A DNA stretch of 18,161 bases from JAFGED01 sp964551295. Its GTDB lineage: Bacteria > Chloroflexota > Anaerolineae > B4-G1. Under the pieces are notes generated by a model that worked only from the letters and a program-made list of their open reading frames with translations, made no database searches and was not told the DNA's origin. Shown here piece by piece: positions 12,996-18,161 of the stretch (position 1 is its first letter; every line of letters starts with the position of its first letter). The position numbers and the translations under genes are program-made. The stretch spans positions 1 through 18,161 of the forward strand of contig CAZKDJ010000071.1 of NCBI GenBank assembly GCA_964551295.1, in the 5' to 3' direction.

Positions 12996-15083
12996 ATGCC
13001 CGAGATCCAACCCAGCGAGCTCAAGCGGATTCCCCTGTTCGAGAATCTGGCCTGGCGGAACCTCACCACTGTGGCAGACCTGTTCGAGCGCGAGGAACAC
13101 CCGGCCGAGTACGTGGTCTGCCAGCAGGGGGAGGACCCCGACAACAAGGCCTATTTCATCAGAAGCGGTGAACTGAGCGTCAGGTACGTGGACGAAGGCA
13201 TGATGTACGAGACCACGCGTCTGGGGCCGGGCGACTTTTTCGGGCAGATCTCGCTGCTGCTGGACGTCCCTCAAGAGGAAACCGTCATCGTCATCCAAGA
13301 CACCGTACTGCTGGTGCTGAATAGGCACGACCTTTTCAGACTCATCGACAGCCGACCCTCGCTGCTCGAGGCGCTGCAGCCCAGGATGCCCGAGATCAAG
13401 CCCGAGGAGCTCGAGCAAATCCCCCTGTTCGCCAAGTTCAGCCGGAAAGAGCGCCGGATGGTGGCGGACCTGTTCGAACCCCACGAATACCAGACCGGGC
13501 GCGAGATCTTTGCCCAGGGACAGCGGGGCCACAAGGCCTACTATGTTAAAAGCGGCGAGTTGCGCGTCTCGCGCGTCGACCCCCAGGGTATCTCGCAGAT
13601 GGTCACCCGTCTCGAACCGGGCGGCTTTGTCGGCGAGACTTCGCTGCTCATAGGCGAACCTCACGACGCCACCGTCGAGGTCGCTCGAACCGCCATCGTG
13701 CTGTCCCTGGACAAGGATAATTTCGAGGTGCTGCTGAAAGAGCAGCCTTCGATACTCCGCGGGCTGCAGATGCGGCCCGAAATCGCCGAGAGACGCCGCG
13801 CCATACGCCTCCCCAATCAATTCCCTGACGAGTCGGTCATCATCGATCTGCACAAACACAGCGTCATCCTGCAGCAACAACTCGTCCTCCCTATTTCAGC
13901 CCTCGTGCTGGGCCTGATTGTCCTGGCCTACGGCCTCATATCGGGAACACTCTGGATCCTGCTTGCCGGCGTGATCCTGTTCCTGCCGCCGCTTCCCTTC
14001 ATCTGGTATCGGGTCGCCGACTATCACAACGACCGCTACATCGTGACCAACAAACGTATCATCCAGCGAGAGATCTCTCCCTTTGGGCGCGAGAATAGCG
14101 CCGAGGTCTCCCTGCTCGACATCCAGGATGTTCAATTCGTCATAGAGGGAGGGTTGGCGCAACTGCTAAATTTTGGCAACCTGATCGTTGACACGGCCGC
14201 GAGGCGCCAACCAGTGGTCTTTCGCCAGATCCCAGACCCCGAGAAAATCAAGAACGCGATCTTTGAACAGCGAGAACGCGCCCAGGCCTGGGCCAGGGCC
14301 GAGCAACGGGTCGCCATCCGCGACGCGTTGCAAACCCGATTCGGCCTGCAGAACCCACCGGTGCGAGTGGCTCTGCCGCCTGCCCATCCTCAGAATCAAG
14401 GTCTGAAGCTGTTCAAGTGGCTGCGCACCGGCGGCGGCCTCTTGCCCCCGCTGCGTCACGAAGAAGGCGACACCATCACCTGGCGCAAGCATTGGATCGC
14501 TCTGATCCAGCCCGTCCTGCCCCCCACGGGGTTGATCGCAGGCGGCACTATCTTGGCGACACTGATCGCTTATGTATCCTCCTCGATCAACATCAGCCTG
14601 GCCGCGATCCTGGTCGGTTATGGGGCGTTCCTCATCATCCCCGTCATCTGGTGGGTATGGCAGTTCTCCGACTGGCAGAACGACACGTATCACGTCACGT
14701 CTACGCGCATCATCGACATTGAGAAACGGCCCTTCTTTGGGCGAGAGGAGCGACGAGAAGCCGATTTGGACAGGGTGCAAAACATCATCGTATCGATACC
14801 CGGCCTGCTGGCCCGACTTTTGAACTTTGGTTCGGTCGAGGTCGAGACCGCCGGCGAAGAACCCTTCACCTTTGACCTGGTCAAGGACCCCAACAGCGTG
14901 CGGGCCGAGATAGCCCGCCGCGTGGAGGCAAGCAGGAAAAAGAAACAGCAGGAGGAAACCAAGCGCCGCCGGGACGAACTGCTGGAGTGGTTCTCGGTCT
15001 ATGACAACATCCACGAATCGAAGAAACACGAGCCGTCACCGTATCAAGGGGAAGAGGAATCACAAACCCATGCCCAGACGTGA
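12996..15083 (+). CDS. Membrane protein with two cNMP-binding-like and two bPH2 domains
   Basis: From ATG 12996 (GGAGAAAGGA 8 nt upstream) the protein has 695 residues. Two cyclic-nucleotide-binding-like beta barrels (about 8-125 and 138-258) each open with similar MPEI-x-P-x-EL-x-x-IPLF sequence, a clear internal duplication. Two units of two membrane helices plus a bacterial PH domain (bPH2, DUF304) follow: helices about 296-338 with PH about 342-415 (YHNDRYIVTNKRII), and helices about 503-555 with PH about 560-640 (WQNDTYHVTSTRII). A charged coiled tail ends the protein. The phosphate-binding loops read GDFFGQISLLLDVPQEET and GGFVGETSLLIGEPHDAT. Both lack the Arg that normally contacts the cyclic phosphate, so ligand binding may differ or be lost. 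An in-frame ATG at 12963 overlaps a possible -10 (TACAAT, 12967-12972) and is less likely. The function is unknown; a membrane-attached sensor or scaffold is an inference. Confidence 0.85.
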   Translation: MPEIQPSELKRIPLFENLAWRNLTTVADLFEREEHPAEYVVCQQGEDPDNKAYFIRSGELSVRYVDEGMMYETTRLGPGDFFGQISLLLDVPQEETVIVIQDTVLLVLNRHDLFRLIDSRPSLLEALQPRMPEIKPEELEQIPLFAKFSRKERRMVADLFEPHEYQTGREIFAQGQRGHKAYYVKSGELRVSRVDPQGISQMVTRLEPGGFVGETSLLIGEPHDATVEVARTAIVLSLDKDNFEVLLKEQPSILRGLQMRPEIAERRRAIRLPNQFPDESVIIDLHKHSVILQQQLVLPISALVLGLIVLAYGLISGTLWILLAGVILFLPPLPFIWYRVADYHNDRYIVTNKRIIQREISPFGRENSAEVSLLDIQDVQFVIEGGLAQLLNFGNLIVDTAARRQPVVFRQIPDPEKIKNAIFEQRERAQAWARAEQRVAIRDALQTRFGLQNPPVRVALPPAHPQNQGLKLFKWLRTGGGLLPPLRHEEGDTITWRKHWIALIQPVLPPTGLIAGGTILATLIAYVSSSINISLAAILVGYGAFLIIPVIWWVWQFSDWQNDTYHVTSTRIIDIEKRPFFGREERREADLDRVQNIIVSIPGLLARLLNFGSVEVETAGEEPFTFDLVKDPNSVRAEIARRVEASRKKKQQEETKRRRDELLEWFSVYDNIHESKKHEPSPYQGEEESQTHAQT

Positions 15084-15648
15084 AATCGTCGTTTACGACG
15101 ACCCGACGCTGCGCAAAAAGTCGCGCCGCGTGAAGCACGTGAGCGACGACGTGCAGCGCCTGATCGACGACATGGTCGAGACCATGCACGCGGCCAACGG
15201 CATCGGCCTGGCCGCCATCCAGGTCGGCGTGCCGCAGCGCGTCATCATTGTGCAACTGCCGGAGCCGGGTGAGGACGAGGAGGAGCCCGATCCCGACGTG
15301 GACCGGCTCTTTGTCGTCGTCAACCCGCAACTGGCGCGCAGGTCGCGCGAGACGGAGGAGGGCATCGAGGGCTGTCTGTCCGTGCCCGGCCTGGTGGGTG
15401 ACGTGGAGCGCTGCTGTGCCGTCACCGTCAAGGGGCTCGACCGGCACGGCAAGCCACTGCGCGTCAAGGCCCAAGACTTGCTGGCGCGCGCCTTTCAGCA
15501 CGAGATCGACCACTGCGACGGCGTGTTGTTCATCGACCATGTGGACGACCCCGAGAAGCTGTATCCCGTGACCAAGGGAGAGGAGGAGGCAGCCGAGGCG
15601 GCGCAGCAAGTGCCGAGCAGAAGTGAGGCGACCGGGCCGCTGGTGTAG
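15070..15648 (+). CDS. def: Peptide deformylase
   Basis: The 192-residue enzyme removes the formyl group from the N-terminal Met of new proteins. All three motifs are present: GIGLAAIQ (44-51), EGCLSVP (100-106, with metal ligand Cys102) and QHEIDH (143-148, with His144, His148 and catalytic Glu145). An acidic insertion (LPEPGEDEEEPDPDVDRL, about 63-80) widens the loop between strands. The C-terminal 25 residues are Glu/Ala rich and extend past the usual end. ATG 15070 is 14 nt inside the end of the preceding gene, in another frame, and GAGG about 12 nt upstream can serve as ribosome-binding site. The overlap implies co-transcription with the cNMP/bPH2 gene. Longer upstream reading is excluded by motif spacing. 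Confidence 0.95.
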   Translation: MPRREIVVYDDPTLRKKSRRVKHVSDDVQRLIDDMVETMHAANGIGLAAIQVGVPQRVIIVQLPEPGEDEEEPDPDVDRLFVVVNPQLARRSRETEEGIEGCLSVPGLVGDVERCCAVTVKGLDRHGKPLRVKAQDLLARAFQHEIDHCDGVLFIDHVDDPEKLYPVTKGEEEAAEAAQQVPSRSEATGPLV

Positions 15649-15801
15649 GTTGTCTCGGAGTGGGTCACCGCTTGAGATGCGCGATATGCGAACCAGTTCG
15701 ACTACTTGAGAGTTGGGCCTACAGAAATAAATAAACTCGGTAACATTTAAAAAGGAACAAGAAATATTTAGGTGAATAGCATAATTTCATTGAATAAGTA
15801 A

Positions 15802-16227
15802 ATGCGACAAAAGTTACAGCATCAACTCTCAGTATTTACAGCGATGGATTTTGACCCGACTCAACCTTGGTATCATGGTTCTCCCTTCGAGTTGACAACG
15901 ATACGTGAAGGAAGCACTATCACGCAAAAGCGTGAACTGGCACGGATTTTCTCATACAAGCCTACGCTCGTTTCTGTGTCCGACGATGGTCAGATTAAGC
16001 ATAACGGCACGATACGGGGTTACCTATATGCCGTCGCAGAGGGAATCGAGCCAGGCGATGTGATACCACACCCACGCACAACGATGGCCCCAGGCGATGA
16101 GTGGTTGACGACTCGTGAATTGCGCGTACAGCTACTGTGCCCTACCGAGCTTGTACCGGAGGAGCAATTAACAGGTGTGAAACTCGCGGTCTTACAGGAA
16201 CACCTAGTTGAGCAACGTACAGGGTGA
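15802..16227 (+). CDS. Small protein, possible ADP-ribosyltransferase (Arr-like)
   Basis: The frame from ATG 15802 gives 141 residues; an internal ATG at 15844 would give 127. The part from WYHGSPFELTTIREGSTITQ (23-42) through SVSDDGQIKHNGT and GYLYAVAEGIEPGDVIPHP to TTRELRVQLL (103-112) resembles the compact ADP-ribosyltransferase fold of rifampin-modifying Arr. In Arr a Y/F-H-G-T start binds NAD and a late S-R-E-x-L-R strand closes the domain. Similarity is to pattern only, so the activity is unproven and the natural target is unknown. The gene lies in an AT-richer stretch with no strong ribosome-binding site, right after def but 153 bp away, and is followed at once by a folded attC-like element. 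Gene transfer is likely. A stand-alone protein of unknown function is the alternative. Confidence 0.6.
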   Translation: MRQKLQHQLSVFTAMDFDPTQPWYHGSPFELTTIREGSTITQKRELARIFSYKPTLVSVSDDGQIKHNGTIRGYLYAVAEGIEPGDVIPHPRTTMAPGDEWLTTRELRVQLLCPTELVPEEQLTGVKLAVLQEHLVEQRTG

Positions 16228-16230
16228 GAA

Positions 16231-16280
16231 GCGGGCGCTCCAACCCGCGCTTGCAGCCGACGCCGCTATCGCGGCCAAGC
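16231..16280. repeat. attC-like / LQPTP-type folded repeat
   Basis: Directly after the stop at 16227, GCGGG (16231-16235) pairs with CCCGC (16244-16248), GCTTG (16249-16253) with CAAGC (16276-16280), and GCCGC (16262-16266) with GCGGC (16271-16275) around TATC. The left side carries an 8-nt bulge. The block GCCGACGCCGCTATCGCGGC is, from memory, almost that in the aadA-type integron attC. Read as protein in one frame it gives NPRLQPTP, a tail seen after many unrelated genes. A full attC core pair in the right order (RYYYAAC then GTTRRRY) is missing. Confidence 0.45.
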
Positions 16281-16314
16281 CCAAAGTCCTTGAAGTCAGT
16301 AGGTGACCAACAAA

Positions 16315-16827
16315 ATGGCATCACAATCCAAGAAGTACTCGAGAGCGCAAGTATGGGAGCTTGTAGGATGGATAGCTGTCATAGCATACTCTTTGCTGAC
16401 TATTCTGTATTTGTTTCCCTACTACAAGCCCATGTATCGAGTGCCCGTGAACCTCCTCAGTGTAGCTCTGTTCTTAATGGGTATGGCCGCCATTGTGTTC
16501 GTGCTCATTCCTCTGTACCTTTACAAAAAACGGTTCTGCAGAAGTGCAGCTTGCATCGCGTTAGGTTTTCTTCTTATTATTGCGGCGAAACACACTTATG
16601 ACTGGAGAGTACAACTGACAGAGAAACTCATCCAAACACATTACTGTCGTAAGGACATGATAGTACGAAAAGGTACAGTGCTTGGCGGGATCGATAATGC
16701 AGGTGGAGTGTTCTTTAACAAGTTCCACTGTCCAATTACAATCTGCAAAGAATCTTACTATTGCGATAGAGAGGCAGAACCGCACAGCAAACAACGTCAA
16801 TGGTTAATGTTTCTGTGTCTAGAATGA
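16315..16827 (+). CDS. Hypothetical three-helix membrane protein
   Basis: From ATG 16315 the protein has 170 residues; a GTG at 16303 would add four. Three hydrophobic helices are evident (about 17-38, 46-70 and 78-94: VWELVGWIAVIAYSLLTILY, then VNLLSVALFLMGMAAIVFVL, then ACIALGFLLIIAAK). The C-terminal 70 residues are soluble, with five Cys (among them HYC, HCPITIC and YYC), suggesting disulfides or metal binding outside the membrane. I do not recognise a family. AGGTG about 9 nt upstream is a modest ribosome-binding site. Codon use is richer in A and T than in the flanking genes, in line with the neighbouring ART-like gene, and the folded repeat just upstream separates the two like gene cassettes. 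Confidence 0.6.
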   Translation: MASQSKKYSRAQVWELVGWIAVIAYSLLTILYLFPYYKPMYRVPVNLLSVALFLMGMAAIVFVLIPLYLYKKRFCRSAACIALGFLLIIAAKHTYDWRVQLTEKLIQTHYCRKDMIVRKGTVLGGIDNAGGVFFNKFHCPITICKESYYCDREAEPHSKQRQWLMFLCLE

Positions 16828-16959
16828 TGGTAAACCAATCTGGTTGAAACGGGAAACAGATTTGTTAAAAGGTTGTGGGAACGTCTTGGTATGTTTTAGG
16901 GAAGCAAATTCTGGACAGAAATAAAGGCCGCGCTAACCAAGTTTTGCAGGAGATTTACT

Positions 16960-18161
16960 ATGACCTCAACAAACGATCGGGCAGCTTCTACCAATTTGGC
17001 GCAGGGCGAGGAACTCTCCAGCCGGCAGATTGAGACCAAAGCGCAGGAATGGCTGGCGCAACTCACGTTGGATGAGAAAATCGAGATCATGGACGGCGAC
17101 ACGCCCTTTTGGGCCGGGATGGTAGAGATGATGGGCGGGGGATACAACGACCATCCCTGGAACGCCGGCGTTATTTCCCGACTGGGCATCGTCGGCATCC
17201 GTTTCGTAGATGGCCCTCGCGGCATCGTGTTGGACGGGGCCACCACGTTTCCGGTATCGATGGCCCGCGGCGCAACCTGGGATGTAACCCTGGAGGAACA
17301 CATCGGCGATGTCATTGGACGCGAGCTGCGAGCGCTGGGCGGCACCCTGTTTGGTGGGGTCTGCATCAACCTGCTCCGTCATCCGGCCTGGGGGCGCGCC
17401 CAGGAGACCTATGGCGAGGACCCCTATCATTTGGGTGAGATGGGGGCCGCCCTCACCCGAGGGGTACAACGACACGCCATGGCCTGCGCCAAGCACTATG
17501 CGCTCAACTCGATGGAAAATGCCCGTTTTAAGATGGATGTGCGTATCAGCCCCAGGGCACTCCACGAAATCTACCTGGCCCACTTTAAGCGGGTGGTGGA
17601 CGAAGGGGTAGCGGCAGTGATGAGCGCCTACAACAGCGTCAACGGAGAATGGTGCGGGCAGAACAAGGTTTTGCTGACCGACGTCCTTAAAGAGCGCTGG
17701 GGTTTCGAGGGGTATGTGCTGACTGACTTCATGTTCGGCATGCGCGACGCCAAAAAAGCGGCCCTGGCCGGGCAAGACCTGGAAATGCCGTTTCAAATGC
17801 ACTACCACCAACACCTAAAACACCTGGTCGAGAGCGGCGACGTCCCATTGGAAGTGATCGACGAGTCGGTGTTGCGCATATTGCGCCAACAGTTGCGTCT
17901 GATCCGTCCCGGCGACTATGATGCAGCACAGGTGGGCAGCGAAAGCCACCGCGCGCTGGCGCGAGAAGCGGCCGGAAAATCCATCGTGCTGCTACAAAAC
18001 GTGGGAGACCTGCTACCGCTACGGGAGGTGAAGAAAATCGCCATCATTGGCCGGTTGGCCGACACACCGAACACCGGCGACGGCGGCTCCAGCAACACCC
18101 GTCCTGCCTACGTGGTCACCCCGCTCGCCGGGATTCAGGCCGCGTTTGAGGGCCAGGCAGA
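16960..18161 (+). CDS. Glycoside hydrolase family 3 (beta-glucosidase-like), partial
   Basis: The gene starts at ATG 16960 with AGGAGA 6 nt upstream and stays open to the right edge, giving 400 codons; the C-terminal part is cut off. The GH3 N-terminal barrel is clear: LTLDEKIEIMDGDT, FVDGPRG, a RHPAWGRAQETYGEDPYHLG stretch (usual form RDPRWGR-x-x-E-x-x-GEDP), CAKHYALN, and YVLTDFMFGM with Asp256 as expected nucleophile. The second domain begins with GKSIVLLQNVGDLLPL and a KKIAIIGRLAD strand. No signal peptide is visible, so it is probably cytoplasmic. GH3 enzymes release terminal beta-linked glucose, xylose or GlcNAc; the exact substrate cannot be told. The codon use returns to GC-rich. No partner sugar transporter or regulator is in view. 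Confidence 0.92.
   Translation, partial: MTSTNDRAASTNLAQGEELSSRQIETKAQEWLAQLTLDEKIEIMDGDTPFWAGMVEMMGGGYNDHPWNAGVISRLGIVGIRFVDGPRGIVLDGATTFPVSMARGATWDVTLEEHIGDVIGRELRALGGTLFGGVCINLLRHPAWGRAQETYGEDPYHLGEMGAALTRGVQRHAMACAKHYALNSMENARFKMDVRISPRALHEIYLAHFKRVVDEGVAAVMSAYNSVNGEWCGQNKVLLTDVLKERWGFEGYVLTDFMFGMRDAKKAALAGQDLEMPFQMHYHQHLKHLVESGDVPLEVIDESVLRILRQQLRLIRPGDYDAAQVGSESHRALAREAAGKSIVLLQNVGDLLPLREVKKIAIIGRLADTPNTGDGGSSNTRPAYVVTPLAGIQAAFEGQA

Noticed and set aside
16208..16300. A complete integron attC site
   Set aside because: GTTGAGC fits GTTRRRY but lies before, not after, the fold, and the CTCCAAC box misses the first purine. The order required for attC is absent, so only an attC-like remnant is claimed.
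16224..16601. 125-codon frame starting with the NPRLQPTP tail
   Set aside because: Only its first 25 codons match the folded repeat; the rest overlaps the membrane-protein gene in another frame and shows no domain.
16833..16845. AACCA-atc-TGGTT dyad upstream of the GH3 gene as a repressor site
   Set aside because: The 5-bp arms are short, no regulator gene is nearby, and the site is 115 bp from the start codon.
1..18161. CRISPR arrays, tRNA genes, prophage or toxin-antitoxin modules
   Set aside because: No regularly spaced repeats, cloverleaf sequences, phage structural motifs or recognised toxin-antitoxin pairs were seen on either strand.

Overview
The window is GC-rich bacterial DNA of about 18 kb. 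Several things point to a Chloroflexota bacterium, most like Anaerolineae: a FecR-domain protein with a Pro/Thr tail, a DUF2723 membrane protein with a long outer beta-rich part, a GT4 glycosyltransferase, a DUF123 nuclease-like protein next to Trm112, and degenerate short-repeat DNA inside genes. This placement is inferred from gene content. Only about 60 bases of 16S rRNA are visible.

Left part (1-5,300). The 5' end of a 16S rRNA gene runs leftward out of the window, behind a leader of about 220 nt and two tandem sigma70-type promoters. Back to back with them is a promoter for a decayed locus: the first codons of a PadR-type regulator fused by deletion to the C-terminal half of an EcfT/CbiQ transporter subunit. 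Minus-strand genes follow: a membrane-anchored FecR-domain protein; a compact operon of Trm112-like protein, a two-helix membrane protein and a DUF123 protein; and a P1-family peptidase followed by a TPR lipoprotein. Two of these minus-strand units have very similar promoters (TTGCTC/T, 16 nt, TATACT).

Middle (5,300-10,240). A plus-strand operon of galE, a GT4 glycosyltransferase and a large DUF2723 glycosyltransferase-like membrane protein probably builds surface glycans. The first two are 3 nt apart and the last two overlap by 4 nt. A REP-like palindrome lies in the galE leader, and the two downstream genes carry in-frame stretches that look like intergenic repeat DNA.

Transposon (about 10,380-12,926). 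This is an unusual DDE transposase locus. One long reading frame of about 832 codons is split by a single in-frame TAA. The first part has hydrophobic segments and an HTH; the second has a zinc ribbon and a DDE catalytic domain. A nested stem-loop covers the start region. No terminal inverted repeats or target duplications could be found by eye.

Right part (12,960-18,161). A membrane protein with two cNMP-binding-like domains and two [2 TM + bPH2] units overlaps a peptide deformylase gene (def). An AT-richer island then holds two small genes, one resembling an ADP-ribosyltransferase and one a three-helix membrane protein. They are separated by a folded element similar to the variable part of an integron attC but lacking a full set of core sites. 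The window ends inside a GH3 glycosidase gene.

The most unusual items are the split membrane-segment/DDE transposase with its start hairpin, the double cNMP/double bPH2 protein, and the cassette-like small-gene island. No CRISPR array, tRNA or clear defence operon was seen.
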